Source: Verrucomicrobiales bacterium
Lineage (GTDB): Bacteria; Verrucomicrobiota; Verrucomicrobiia; Limisphaerales; J093
Reading direction: 5' to 3'
NCBI GenBank assembly: GCA_024233215.1
Contig: JACKPW010000014.1
Span: forward strand, 62,001 to 126,000
DNA: 64,000 nt
Shown: positions 37,199 to 46,590 of the stretch, one piece after another
Layout: every line of letters begins with the position of its first letter
Numbering within the stretch: the first letter of the stretch is position 1
Program-made: the position numbers and the translations under genes
Notes under the pieces: generated by a model
Databases searched by the model: none
Seen by the model: only the letters and a program-made list of their open reading frames with translations
What the model was told of the DNA's origin: nothing

Positions 37199-39715
37199 AT
37201 GAGACTCGCGTTCCTGCTCGTCGGCTTCACCGCACAGTCCGCGCCCACCCCTGAATGGCGCGGTCTCTGGGTCGACGGCTTCCACGCCGGCTACAAGAGC
37301 CGATCGGAAATCACCAAGCTGATCAGCGACGCCCGCCGCGGGCACTTCAACGCCCTGTTCGTCGAGGTCCGAAAACGGGGCGACGCCTACTACGACAGCC
37401 TTTTCGAACCTCGCGCCACGGACATCGAAGCGGGTCTCGATCCGCTGGCGGAGTTGATCCGGCAGGGCCACGCGCAGACCCCCCGGATCGAAATCCACGC
37501 CTGGATCGTGGCCTACCCCTTCTGGGCCTCGCAGACCAGCAATCCTTCGCAACCTGATCACCCCTACAACCTGCATCCGGACTGGCTCATGTACAACGAC
37601 GTGGGTGAGTCCTGGACCGGCAGCAATTACCAACTGGACCCCGGCCATCCCGGGGTGCAGGCCCACCTGTTCAACGTGGCGATGGACATCATCAGCCGCT
37701 ACGACGTCGACGGCTTCCATTGGGATTACATCCGCTATCCCGGCACGCAGTGGGGCTACAACCCCGTGGCACTCGAGCGTTTCAACCGGCGCTACAACCG
37801 CTCCGGCCAGCCTTCCCGAACCGACTCCGTCTGGATGCAATGGCGGCGGGACCAGGTCACTGCGGTGGTCCGGCGGGTCTACCTCTCCGCCATCGCTCTC
37901 AAGCCCCAGGTCAAGCTTTCGGCGGCCACCATCACCTGGGCACCCGGCCCCGCCAATGCCGCCGAATGGCTCAGCACGGCCGCCTATTCGAGCGTCCTGC
38001 AGGACTGGCGCGGCTGGATGGCGGAGGGCATCCTCGACCTGAATCTGCCGATGGCCTATTTCAACCAGGACAGCCATCCCGATGCCTGGGCCCGTTGGAG
38101 CACGTTCGCCAAGGACAACAAATACCGCCGCCAACTCGCCCTCGGCACGGGCCTTTGGATCAACCCGGTTGCCAACACCCTCCTGCAATTCCGCAGCACC
38201 CGGGTCCCCACGGCCACCGGCAATCCCGCGGAGGGAATGTGCGGCTTCTCCTACGCGGCGCCCGCCTCGGATGCCAGCCTCACCACCTTCCTCGAGGCCC
38301 TGACCACGCCGACCACTTACGATCCCCAGCCGGTTCCCGTGTTCGATGACTATCCGGAAACGCCCGACATGCCCTGGAAGACGGAACCGGACCGTGGCCA
38401 CCTGCTGGGATACGCCGTCGAAATGCCCGGGGAGCTGCCCGTCGACGGCGCCAACGTCCTCCTGCTGGGCCCGGTGAACAAACTGCTCCGGAGCGATGCC
38501 CACGGCTGCTTTGGCCTGCCGGATCTGCCTCCGGGCGAATACCGCCTCAGCGCCACCGCCGGTACCCTCGCCTCAGCGGAAGTCACCTTCACGACCCAGG
38601 CAGGCGTGGTTTCCCTGCAAAACCTCCAACTGGCATCCGATCCCGCGGAGGTGTTCGTCCGGGCGGTGACGACCGCCCCGGGCCCCACCGAGGCGTTCAT
38701 CAACTGGGAAACCGCCGCACCGGCCGAGTGCCACATCGAGTTCGGTCCGGCAGGCGAAGCGCTCGACCGGCAATCGTTCGTCACCACCCCCGCCGCCACC
38801 GCGCACGAGGTCCTGCTCACGGCCCTGCTGCCGAACACGACCTACGACTACCGGGTCGTCGCCGAGACCACCGACGCCCGCTACGAATCGAGCCTCCGCA
38901 CGTTTCACACTGCCGGCGAGATCATCATCGACAATCCAGTGGCGAGCTTCAGCGGTTCCTGGCTGGCTGGTACCAGTGCCCCCGACCGTTACGGCGAAGA
39001 CTACCGGTATGCCGGGGTCACCGACGGTTCCGCCACCGCCGGCGCCGCGTTCATTCCGACCATCGAAACCCCCGGCTATTATGACGTCTCCGAATGGCAC
39101 ACGCAGGGCGCCAATCGTGCGGAAAACGCCCCGTTCGAGATCGTTCACGCCGCCGGCATCTCCCGTGTGACGGTGAATCAGACGGTCAACGGTGGGGCCT
39201 GGAATCTGCTGGCCTCACGCCGCGCCATCACTCCCGGCACCGGCGAGGTCCGTCTGAACAACGCCACGGGCGGAACCAGCGGGGTGGTGATCGCCGATGC
39301 CGTCCGTTGGGTCTACGCCGACGATCCCCCACCAGCGAGCGGCAATCCTCCCCCCATCTGGTGGAGTTGGCACCATTTTGGCGGCCCCACCAGCGGCAAC
39401 GCCGACATCGACTTCGACGGCTACAACAACGCCCAGGAGTACCTCGCCGGCACGAATCCCCGCCAGGCGGACTCGCACCTGCGCTTCTGGACTGAAATCA
39501 CCGGCCCGGGCGAAGTGCTCCTCCGCTTCTGGCCGCAACATCCCGGCCGCCGTTATTCCCTCCTCGCTACCGACGACCCCGGCAGCAGCGCATGGACACC
39601 GGTGACCGAAGCGGTCGGGCCGGCAGATGCCTACGGCGTCGGTGCCTTTGCAGTCCCGCAGGCCGGCGTGCCGTCAGCTCGCTTCTACCGCTTGGAAGTG
39701 CGGTTGCCGGAGTAG
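37199..39715 (+). CDS. Secreted GHL10-type glycoside hydrolase-like protein
   Basis: 838 residues with a short signal peptide (MRLAFLLVGFTAQSA). Residues ~17-370 match the glycosyl hydrolase-like 10 (DUF187) family: EWRGLWVDGFHAG, FNALFVEVRKRGDAYY and VDGFHWDYIRYPG, a TIM barrel related to enzymes that cut bacterial wall glycan or exopolysaccharide. A carboxypeptidase-regulatory-like domain (~395-475) and a fibronectin III-like domain (~480-570) follow, then a golvesin/xanthan-lyase-type domain (~575-710, GYYDVSEWHTQGANR, GVVIADAVRWVY) and a beta-rich C-terminus. An in-frame ATG at 37124 would add 25 basic residues. The gene begins 84 bp after the preceding one, so co-transcription is likely. 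Confidence 0.85.
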   Translation: MRLAFLLVGFTAQSAPTPEWRGLWVDGFHAGYKSRSEITKLISDARRGHFNALFVEVRKRGDAYYDSLFEPRATDIEAGLDPLAELIRQGHAQTPRIEIHAWIVAYPFWASQTSNPSQPDHPYNLHPDWLMYNDVGESWTGSNYQLDPGHPGVQAHLFNVAMDIISRYDVDGFHWDYIRYPGTQWGYNPVALERFNRRYNRSGQPSRTDSVWMQWRRDQVTAVVRRVYLSAIALKPQVKLSAATITWAPGPANAAEWLSTAAYSSVLQDWRGWMAEGILDLNLPMAYFNQDSHPDAWARWSTFAKDNKYRRQLALGTGLWINPVANTLLQFRSTRVPTATGNPAEGMCGFSYAAPASDASLTTFLEALTTPTTYDPQPVPVFDDYPETPDMPWKTEPDRGHLLGYAVEMPGELPVDGANVLLLGPVNKLLRSDAHGCFGLPDLPPGEYRLSATAGTLASAEVTFTTQAGVVSLQNLQLASDPAEVFVRAVTTAPGPTEAFINWETAAPAECHIEFGPAGEALDRQSFVTTPAATAHEVLLTALLPNTTYDYRVVAETTDARYESSLRTFHTAGEIIIDNPVASFSGSWLAGTSAPDRYGEDYRYAGVTDGSATAGAAFIPTIETPGYYDVSEWHTQGANRAENAPFEIVHAAGISRVTVNQTVNGGAWNLLASRRAITPGTGEVRLNNATGGTSGVVIADAVRWVYADDPPPASGNPPPIWWSWHHFGGPTSGNADIDFDGYNNAQEYLAGTNPRQADSHLRFWTEITGPGEVLLRFWPQHPGRRYSLLATDDPGSSAWTPVTEAVGPADAYGVGAFAVPQAGVPSARFYRLEVRLPE

Positions 39716-39744
39716 TCCAGCGGACTGGGGGGGTGTTGACGGTC

Positions 39745-39774
39745 ATGTTCAAGTTCAAGTTCAGGTTCAAGTTG
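39745..39774 (+). repeat. AAGTTC hexanucleotide repeat at a start codon
   Basis: ATGTTC, AAGTTC, AAGTTC, AGGTTC, AAGTTG: a five-unit imperfect hexamer repeat that encodes the Lys/Phe alternation of the signal peptide N-region. Unit changes would keep the frame. Confidence 0.7.
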
Positions 39775-40542
39775 ACGCTGGCGGGATGGCTGGCGGCGGG
39801 ACTGACCTCGGCGAGCTTTCTCCCGGCCAGGTGCGAGGGGCTCCCGTCAACCCCAAGCCTAACCATCACCCAGATCGATCCGCCGGAGCAGGGCTTCTAC
39901 GCCAAGCGCCTCGATTACGAAGGCATCGCCATCAAGACCTCCACCAACGTCGTGGATGAAGCCCTCTTCGCCGCCCGGGATCGCCTTTCGATGATGCTCA
40001 CGAACTTGCCCGGCGTTCGTGTGCGACTGCGCGAGGCAGGGGCCGAACTCCATATCATCGGTCGCAACGAGGTCACCACCGACCTGCCGGAGTGGCGTCA
40101 CGACAAGGGCAAACCGCTGGCCGAATACAACGGCCTGACCCGCGACCAGCGCACCCGCGGCATGGGCGGTCTGCACGCCTCCTGTGGGGAGGAGAACCTC
40201 CTCCGACTGGAAAAGGACCGCTATCGCGGACGCGACATCTGCGTCCACGAATTCGCCCACAACATCTATCAGCACGGCATGACCCGGACGACACGGGACC
40301 GTTTTCAGGAGCGACACCGTCGCTCGCTTGATCAGGGCCTTTGGCAGGAATCCTACGCCGGCTCAAATCACCACGAGTTCTTCGCCGAATTGTCCATGTG
40401 GTACTTCGGCACGCACGGCGACCTGACCATGAAGGGCGCCAAGCCGGCCAACGGCCGCGAGGGCCTCAAAGCCTACGACCCGGAGGCCTTTGCGCTGATG
40501 GACGAGTTCTATTCGGGACGGATGGAGGCTGCCACTCCCTAG
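39745..40542 (+). CDS. Exported zinc metallopeptidase-like protein (HEFAH ... EFFAE)
   Basis: 265 residues. A signal peptide (1-30) starts with the unusual run MFKFKFRFKL. The zincin motif is HEFAHNIYQHG (~170-180), with HHEFFAELSMWYFG ~35 residues later supplying the third ligand Glu, an arrangement like the anthrax lethal factor-type (ATLF) metallopeptidases. RLREAGAELHIIGRNE and the ~100-residue N-terminal part fit a zincin fold. Substrate is unknown. The ORF lies 29 bp after the GHL10 gene and probably shares its transcript. Confidence 0.78.
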   Translation: MFKFKFRFKLTLAGWLAAGLTSASFLPARCEGLPSTPSLTITQIDPPEQGFYAKRLDYEGIAIKTSTNVVDEALFAARDRLSMMLTNLPGVRVRLREAGAELHIIGRNEVTTDLPEWRHDKGKPLAEYNGLTRDQRTRGMGGLHASCGEENLLRLEKDRYRGRDICVHEFAHNIYQHGMTRTTRDRFQERHRRSLDQGLWQESYAGSNHHEFFAELSMWYFGTHGDLTMKGAKPANGREGLKAYDPEAFALMDEFYSGRMEAATP

Positions 40543-40932
40543 GGTTGTTGCGGACGGACCCAAGGAAGGAAACCGAAGGGCCTCGCCCGAACTCTGCCAA
40601 GTCCCGTAGCGCGGTGAAAGGCGCCAGCCTTCACCGCTTTTCCCGCCGCACACCGAATCCGGAAACCCCGGCATCGATCCTCCGCCCGCGCCGGTTCTGA
40701 GCGTTCTCGAACGGGGGTTGCCATTTGGTCCGGAAAGCGGCGATTGAGATCGCGCGCACTCCACGACGCTCCGCGAATCCGGCCCGGCTCACCGACAGTC
40801 CCCGCTTTCCCCCTCATCCCCTTTGCGTCTTCGCGCCTTCGCGCGACTCCTCCCCCTTTCTTCCGGCGCGGCACCGTCAACTTTCAGTTGAGATTCTCGC
40901 GGATACAGGTATCACGTTCTTTTGTCGTCAAC
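40543..40932. other. Intergenic region with a REP-like hairpin
   Basis: 390 bp. It holds the palindrome at 40611-40637 and a low-complexity stretch TTCGCGCCTTCGCGCG near 40825-40845. A weak promoter-like pair TTGAGA (40888) - 16 bp - TATCAC (40910) precedes the next ATG. No gene was recognised. Confidence 0.6.
40611..40637 (+). repeat. REP-like hairpin, GCGGTGAA...TTCACCGC family
   Basis: GCGGTGAA (40611-40618) pairs with TTCACCGC (40630-40637), and the inner GGC/GCC extends the stem. The sequence is nearly identical to the element at 60144-60170 and to the arms of the larger element at 32039-32151. Confidence 0.75.
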
Positions 40933-43437
40933 ATGAAGAACGCTTTCATTCTAACCCTTGTGCTGGGTTTCGCCGGCACGGCACCCGCCCTGGCGCGGCT
41001 GACGCCCGAGCAGGTCGCGGCGCTGCCGCCGGCGGCGGAGGTGACGGTCGATTTCGCCCGGGACATCAAGCCGGTGTTCGATGCCAGTTGCGTGAAGTGC
41101 CACGGCCGCGGCGCCGCCAAGGGCGGGTTCAGCCTCGATTCCCGCGAGACGTTCCTGCAGGGCGGCGATTCCGGCCCGGCTGCCGAACCGGGCCGAAGCG
41201 CGGAGAGTCTGCTGATCGAGCTGGTCTCCGGTCTTGACCCGGACAACGTCATGCCCGTGAAAGGCTCGCGGTTGACGGTCGGGCAGGTGGGGCTGTTCCG
41301 GGCCTGGATTGACCAGGGTCTCGTCTGGCCGGCGGAAGTCAGCTTCGTCAAGCCGCCCGCGTTGAACCTGCATCCGCGGGAAGTCTCCCTGCCTCCGGTC
41401 TCCGAAATCGCCGGCAACCACCCGGTGGACCGACTGCTCCAGCCGTATTTCCAGGAACACGGCATCCGGCCGGCGGCTCCGGTGGAGGACCGCGGGTTCG
41501 CCCGGCGCGTCTACTTGGACACCATCGGCCTGTTGCCTCCTCCCGAGGAACTCGCGGCGTTCGAGGAGGATTCGCGTCCGGACAAGCGGCAACGGCTCGT
41601 GGAGCGGTTGCTCGCCGAGAACCAACGCTACGCGGAGCATTGGTTGACCTTTTGGAATGATCTCCTGCGAAACGATTACGAGGGCACCGGCTACATCGAC
41701 GGCGGACGCAAGCAGATCACCGGCTGGCTGCACGCGGCGCTGGCGGAGAACAAGCCCTTCGACCGGTTCGTGGCGGAGTTGGTGAATCCCACCGAAGGGA
41801 CCGAGGGCTTCGTCAAGGGCATCGTCTGGCGCGGCCGGATCAACTCCAGCCAAACGCCTCCCATGCAGGCCGCCCAGAACATCTCCCAGGTCTTCATGGG
41901 CGTGAACCTCAAGTGCGCCAGCTGCCACGACAGCCTGATCAACGACTGGAAACTCGCCGACGCCTACGGCATGGCCGGCATCTACACGGATGAACCGCTC
42001 GAAATGGTGCGCTGCGACAAGCCCACCGGCCGGAAGGCGGAAACCCGCTTCCTCTACCCGGAACTGGGCGAGATTCCCACCGACGCGCCGCAGGCGGAGA
42101 AGCGCCGTCGCCTGGCGGAGATTCTGACGTCGAAACAAAACGGCCGGCTCACCCGGACCCTCGTGAACCGGCTGTGGGAGAAGTTCATGGGCCGGGGCCT
42201 GGTGGAACCGGTCGACGACATGGAACAACCGGCATGGTGTCCGGACCTGCTGGACTGGCTGGCGGAGGACCTGGCCGCGCACGGTTACGATCTCAAGCAC
42301 ACCATGCAGGTGATCCTCACCTCGCGCGCCTACCAGATGCCGGCGGTGAGTCTGGGCGAACAGAAGCAGTCGGACTTCGTGTTCAACGGCCCCGGGGTAC
42401 GCCGCATGAGCGCCGAGCAATTCCGGGACGCGTTTGGAACCGTGGCGGGAGTCTGGTTCGAGAGTCCGGCGGCCCAGTTCGACCTTACTGCGGGCCGTTC
42501 CGTGGAGGAGGTGGACGCCGAACTGCTGCCGCGCCCCGTGAAGTGGATCTGGAGCGACGCCGGTGCCGCCCAAAAGGCGTTGGCGGAAACCGTCTACCTG
42601 TGGAAACGGTTCTCGCTCGAAACGGTGCCCGAGGAGGCATTCGTGGCCGCCACCTGCGACAACAGCTTCACGCTGTATGTCAACGGCAACAAGGTGCTGA
42701 CCGGAAGCGACTTCAACCAGCCGCGCTTCGCGGACATCCGGTCCAGGCTTCGCCCGGGCGAGAATGTGTTCGCCGTTGCGGCGGTCAATCACACACCGGG
42801 CAACCAGCCGCCCGCCGAGGACCAGCCTGCGGTCGAGGCCGACGCCAATCCCGCCGGGTTCCTGCTTTACGCCCGGTTGCGCCAGGGCCGGCAGGTGCTG
42901 GACCTCGGAACCGACGCCACGTGGGTGTGCTCGAAGACGAAGGCGGATCATTGGGAACAGCGGGATTTCACGCCTGCCAACGCGACCGCGGCGGTCGAGG
43001 TCGGAGAGCGATCCGCCGCTCCCTGGAATCTCGGGGACCGGCTCGCCGGTACGTTGAGCGTGGCGCTGATCCATGGGGAAGTGCGGGCCAGTTTCGTGCC
43101 GGCGGATCCGCTCACGACTGCGTTGGGGCGACCCAATCGGGAACAGGTCAACACCACACGCCCTTCCACCGCTACCACGCTCCAGGCCCTTGAACTGACC
43201 AACGGGGGAACCCTGAACGGCCTGCTCCAGGAGGCGGCGAAGCACGTGCTCGCCGAGGGGGCCGCGTCGAACAATGAACTGGTCTCGCGATTGTATGCCA
43301 GTGCCCTTGGACGTCCGCCGACGCCGAATGAAGCGGCGCTCGCCGATGAGTTGCTGGGCACGAGCCCAGGGAAGGAGCAGGTCGAGGACCTGCTTTGGGC
43401 CGTGCTGATGCTGCCGGAATTCCAAATGATCTACTGA
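40933..43437 (+). CDS. Exported cytochrome-type DUF1549/DUF1553 protein
   Basis: 834 residues. A signal peptide (1-21) precedes a planctomycete-type cytochrome c domain with CVKCH (heme motif CxxCH, residues ~53-57), then DUF1549 (~155-350, including RRVYLDTIGLLPPPEE and a second CxxCH, CASCH) and DUF1553 (~400 to the end: LTRTLVNRLWEKFMGRGLVEP, MSAEQFRDA, RLYASALGRPP, LLWAVLMLPEF). A ~200-residue jelly-roll-like insert (~535-720) splits DUF1553. Such proteins accompany DUF1501 proteins in Verrucomicrobia and Planctomycetes, often in polysaccharide-degradation loci. Their reaction is unknown; a periplasmic redox role is inferred. Confidence 0.93.
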   Translation: MKNAFILTLVLGFAGTAPALARLTPEQVAALPPAAEVTVDFARDIKPVFDASCVKCHGRGAAKGGFSLDSRETFLQGGDSGPAAEPGRSAESLLIELVSGLDPDNVMPVKGSRLTVGQVGLFRAWIDQGLVWPAEVSFVKPPALNLHPREVSLPPVSEIAGNHPVDRLLQPYFQEHGIRPAAPVEDRGFARRVYLDTIGLLPPPEELAAFEEDSRPDKRQRLVERLLAENQRYAEHWLTFWNDLLRNDYEGTGYIDGGRKQITGWLHAALAENKPFDRFVAELVNPTEGTEGFVKGIVWRGRINSSQTPPMQAAQNISQVFMGVNLKCASCHDSLINDWKLADAYGMAGIYTDEPLEMVRCDKPTGRKAETRFLYPELGEIPTDAPQAEKRRRLAEILTSKQNGRLTRTLVNRLWEKFMGRGLVEPVDDMEQPAWCPDLLDWLAEDLAAHGYDLKHTMQVILTSRAYQMPAVSLGEQKQSDFVFNGPGVRRMSAEQFRDAFGTVAGVWFESPAAQFDLTAGRSVEEVDAELLPRPVKWIWSDAGAAQKALAETVYLWKRFSLETVPEEAFVAATCDNSFTLYVNGNKVLTGSDFNQPRFADIRSRLRPGENVFAVAAVNHTPGNQPPAEDQPAVEADANPAGFLLYARLRQGRQVLDLGTDATWVCSKTKADHWEQRDFTPANATAAVEVGERSAAPWNLGDRLAGTLSVALIHGEVRASFVPADPLTTALGRPNREQVNTTRPSTATTLQALELTNGGTLNGLLQEAAKHVLAEGAASNNELVSRLYASALGRPPTPNEAALADELLGTSPGKEQVEDLLWAVLMLPEFQMIY

Positions 43438-43457
43438 GATTGAGAGCCGAACCCGTC

Positions 43458-44966
43458 ATGAACCGAACCCGCTTCACCAATCGTCGCGATTTTCTGAAGA
43501 CCGCCAGTGCCGCGACCCTTTCCGCACTGGCGGCGGGCAACGCGCGGCTCCTCGCGCAAACGGAGCCCGCGACCGGGGCCCCGAAGCTCCAACCCACCGC
43601 CGACACCATCGTCGTGCTCTGGATGGCCGGCGGCATGGCGCACACGGAGACATTTGATCCGAAGCGCTACACGCCTTTTGAAAAGGGGATCAAGCCGGCG
43701 GACGTCATGAGCACGTTTCCGGCCATCGACACCGCGGTGGACGGCATCAAGTTCTCGCAGGGACTGGAGCGTATCGGCGCCGTCATGGACCGCGGCGCAC
43801 TGATCCGCTCCTACACGGCAGGCGACCTGGGGTTTATCCTGCATTCCCGGCACCAGTTTCACTGGCACACCGGCTATGCCCCGCCGCAAACCGTCGCGTG
43901 TCCCCATCTTGGGGCGGTAATCGCGCGGACGCTGGGTCCGTTGAACCCCGCCATGCCGGCGTTCATCAACATCGGGCAGCGGTTTGACATGGTGGAGGGC
44001 CAGGAACTCAAGGCGTTCACCACGGCGGGGTTCCTGGGCAGCGAATATGGACCGTTCAACATCGCCCTGCCGGAACAGGCCGCCAACGCGGTGCGACCGC
44101 CGATGGGCATGACCCCTTCACGGTTCGAGAATCGTGACCGGTTCTACCGCCGCCTGCTCGCCGAAAGCCCGGTGATGCTCCACGGCAGCGATCATCAGCG
44201 CGAATCGCTGCTGCGCTCCATGGACAACGCCCATCGACTCCTCAGTTCCCCCGCGGCGAAGGCCTTCGATCTGGCGCTGGAACCAAAGGAGAACGTGGCG
44301 AAGTACACGGGCGGCGTGACCGATTTCACCGAGTTGTCGGATACGAACCGAACGCGGGACGGCTCCTATGAAGAACGGACCATTGGACGGTTTGGTCTGG
44401 GTTGCCTGCTCGCGCGACGCCTGGTGGAGGCCGGCGCCCGATACATCGAGGTGACCACCGAGTACATCCCGTTCCTCAACTGGGACACCCACGAGCACGG
44501 CCACGAAAAGGCGGTCAACATGAAGCGGACCATCGATGCGCCGGTTGCCCAACTCGTGCTCGATCTGGAGGAGCGCGGGTTGCTGGACCGGACGTTGATC
44601 GTGCTGGCCAGCGAGTTCAGCCGCGATTCACTGGTGGAAGGAAAGCCGGAGCAGTTGGTGAAGGACCAGGTCCCCGTACCCGACACCATCGAGGACATCA
44701 AGAACTACGGCATGCACCGGCACTTCACCGACGCCGGCTGCGTGCTGCTGTTCGGCGGTGGCATCAAGCGGGGTCACCTGCATGGCGCGACGGCGGAGGA
44801 GCGTCCCTGCAAGACCCTCCAGGACCGCGTGGTGATCGAGGACCTCCACGCCACGCTGTATCGGGCGATGGGAATCCCGTCGACGCAGGCCTACGAGGTC
44901 GAGAAACGGCCATTCTACGTGACCCGCGACGGGCTCGGTCGACCCATCGAAAGCCTGTTTGGCTGA
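43458..44966 (+). CDS. DUF1501 family Tat-exported protein
   Basis: 502 residues. The Tat signal NRRDFLKTASAATLSAL is at 7-23. The body shows the DUF1501 pattern: VVLWMAGGMAHTETFDPK, LHSRHQFHWHTGY, then DLEERGLLDRTLIVLASEFSRD and the final HATLYRAMGIP, related to the alkaline phosphatase/sulfatase fold. It starts 20 bp after the DUF1549/DUF1553 gene, the standard partner. No enzymatic activity has been shown for the family that I can cite. Confidence 0.93.
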   Translation: MNRTRFTNRRDFLKTASAATLSALAAGNARLLAQTEPATGAPKLQPTADTIVVLWMAGGMAHTETFDPKRYTPFEKGIKPADVMSTFPAIDTAVDGIKFSQGLERIGAVMDRGALIRSYTAGDLGFILHSRHQFHWHTGYAPPQTVACPHLGAVIARTLGPLNPAMPAFINIGQRFDMVEGQELKAFTTAGFLGSEYGPFNIALPEQAANAVRPPMGMTPSRFENRDRFYRRLLAESPVMLHGSDHQRESLLRSMDNAHRLLSSPAAKAFDLALEPKENVAKYTGGVTDFTELSDTNRTRDGSYEERTIGRFGLGCLLARRLVEAGARYIEVTTEYIPFLNWDTHEHGHEKAVNMKRTIDAPVAQLVLDLEERGLLDRTLIVLASEFSRDSLVEGKPEQLVKDQVPVPDTIEDIKNYGMHRHFTDAGCVLLFGGGIKRGHLHGATAEERPCKTLQDRVVIEDLHATLYRAMGIPSTQAYEVEKRPFYVTRDGLGRPIESLFG

Positions 44967-45144
44967 GGCTTCCCACGGGCAGGGCGGATGTGGCCCGAAG
45001 GGGGAGGCGCGACCGGTCCCGGTCTCCGCTGTAAGGGTTTCGCTTGCCGGCTGCGCGGGCGTCCGTGGGGAGCCGGCCCACCGTCCCGGGTTGTCGGTTC
45101 GTTTCACGGTTGAGTTCGTGGGGCCGTGAGTGTTGCATTCCCGC

Positions 45145-45711
45145 ATGACAACCGAGGAAGCCCTGCAGCTTTTCCGCGAATCCGGCGCCCTGCTGGAAGG
45201 ACATTTTGTGCTTCGCAGCGGCCTGCACAGCCGCCAGTTCTTTCAATGCGCCCTCGCCCTGCAGCAGATGCCCCTGGTCGAGCGGTTCGGGGCTGCGCTG
45301 GCGGACACGATTCGATCCCTGGAACCCGCCACGGTGGTCGCCCCGGCGATGGGTGGGCTGGTCATCGGTCAGGAGGTGGCACGCCGGTTGGGGTGCCGGT
45401 TCCTCTTCGTGGAGAAGGAGGACGGCCGGTTGGTGATGCGCCGCGGATTCAAGCTGGCGGTCGGCGAGCGGGTGGTGGTGGTCGAGGACGTCGTGACCCA
45501 GGGGGGGCGGGTGCGCGAGACCCTGGACATCGTGCAACAACAGGGCGCCGCCACGCTGGCAGTGGCGGTCCTGGTCGATCGTTCGAACGGGACGGTGGAT
45601 CTTGGCGTGCCGATGCACAGCCTGATCCGGATGCAGGTGGAAGCCTTCCCACCGGATCAGCTTCCCCCGGATCTGGCCGGGACCCCGGCGGTCAAGCCCG
45701 GGAGCAAATAG
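45145..45711 (+). CDS. pyrE: Orotate phosphoribosyltransferase
   Basis: 188 residues. It makes orotidine 5'-phosphate from orotate and PRPP in pyrimidine synthesis. The PRPP-binding motif is VVVVEDVVTQGGRVRETLDI (~110-130), preceded by FVLRSGLHSRQFFQC and VVAPAMGGLVIGQEVA. A GTG five codons upstream is possible; the ATG at 45145 fits the family better. Confidence 0.93.
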   Translation: MTTEEALQLFRESGALLEGHFVLRSGLHSRQFFQCALALQQMPLVERFGAALADTIRSLEPATVVAPAMGGLVIGQEVARRLGCRFLFVEKEDGRLVMRRGFKLAVGERVVVVEDVVTQGGRVRETLDIVQQQGAATLAVAVLVDRSNGTVDLGVPMHSLIRMQVEAFPPDQLPPDLAGTPAVKPGSK

Positions 45712-45735
45712 GCTGCGACTGTGCCCGGTGCCGGA

Positions 45736-46536
45736 TCAGCTCCGGCCTGCCGCCCATTCCACCGCGTTGGCGAAGAGTCGTTGCACCTCCGGTCGGTAGA
45801 GGTTCGGATAGGTCTCGTGCCCGGGGGCGAAGTAGAACATCCTCCCCTTCCCGATGGTCCAGCAGAACCCCACCCGGGTCGGTTCCTCCTTGCCGTCGGG
45901 ATAGACGTAGGTCCCCGCAAAGGGCACGGCTTCCGGTTCCGGCACGCGGTAGGGCTCCGAATAGCGCTCGATCTGTGGCAGGGTGAAATCCCCCACGCCC
46001 TTCGTGATCGGGTGGTCCGGCGCGTTGACCCTTACCTTGAGCTGGCACCCGTCGGTCTTGTAGGCCCCCCAACTGCAGCGGGTTCCCATGAGCCGCTTGT
46101 TGGGTTTGGCGAAATGCGAGGAGTGCACCGCGATGAACCCCATGCCCTCCTGCTTCACCCGGCGTTCAATGCGGTCGACGTATTCGTCCTTCACGTTGTC
46201 GTGCCGCTTGTGTCCCCACCAGATCAAGACGTCGCAACGGTTCAGGGAATCCTCGGAACAACCCTGCTCCGAGTCGTTGATTCCGGCAGTCTCAACCGTC
46301 CACCCGGGCAGTTGCTTCCGGAGCGCGTCGGCGATCGCGTGGTTGATGTCGTCCGGATAGACCTTGTCCTGTTGTGCCGTGCCCTCCGACCAGACGACGA
46401 CGCGACGCGGTCGGTCGGCGGCAAGCGTTTGGAGCCACGGCGCACCGAGCACGGCAAGACCGGTGCCCAGCAGGGTGCGACGGGAAAGGCGGCGGATGTC
46501 GCCGCCCACGAGAGGAGAAGCGGTGGTGTTTGACAT
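45736..46536 (-). CDS. ThuA-like domain protein with Tat-type signal
   Basis: 266 residues. The N-terminus has SRRTLLGTGLAVLGAPWL, a Tat-type signal. The rest matches the ThuA-like (trehalose utilisation) domain, a glutamine amidotransferase-like fold: CDVLIWWGHKRHDNV, GMGFIAVHSSHFAKP and MFYFAPGHETYPNLYRPEV. ThuA proteins are linked to disaccharide 3-keto metabolism together with Gfo/Idh oxidoreductases, one of which lies 2 kb away. The frame extends 12 codons further, but the ATG at 46536 puts the twin-arginine near the N-terminus. Confidence 0.88.
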   Translation of the reverse strand: MSNTTASPLVGGDIRRLSRRTLLGTGLAVLGAPWLQTLAADRPRRVVVWSEGTAQQDKVYPDDINHAIADALRKQLPGWTVETAGINDSEQGCSEDSLNRCDVLIWWGHKRHDNVKDEYVDRIERRVKQEGMGFIAVHSSHFAKPNKRLMGTRCSWGAYKTDGCQLKVRVNAPDHPITKGVGDFTLPQIERYSEPYRVPEPEAVPFAGTYVYPDGKEEPTRVGFCWTIGKGRMFYFAPGHETYPNLYRPEVQRLFANAVEWAAGRS

Positions 46537-46590
46537 GCCGGGACGATGGGGTTTCACCCCGGCACAAGACAAGCGCGGAACGGCGCGGAC

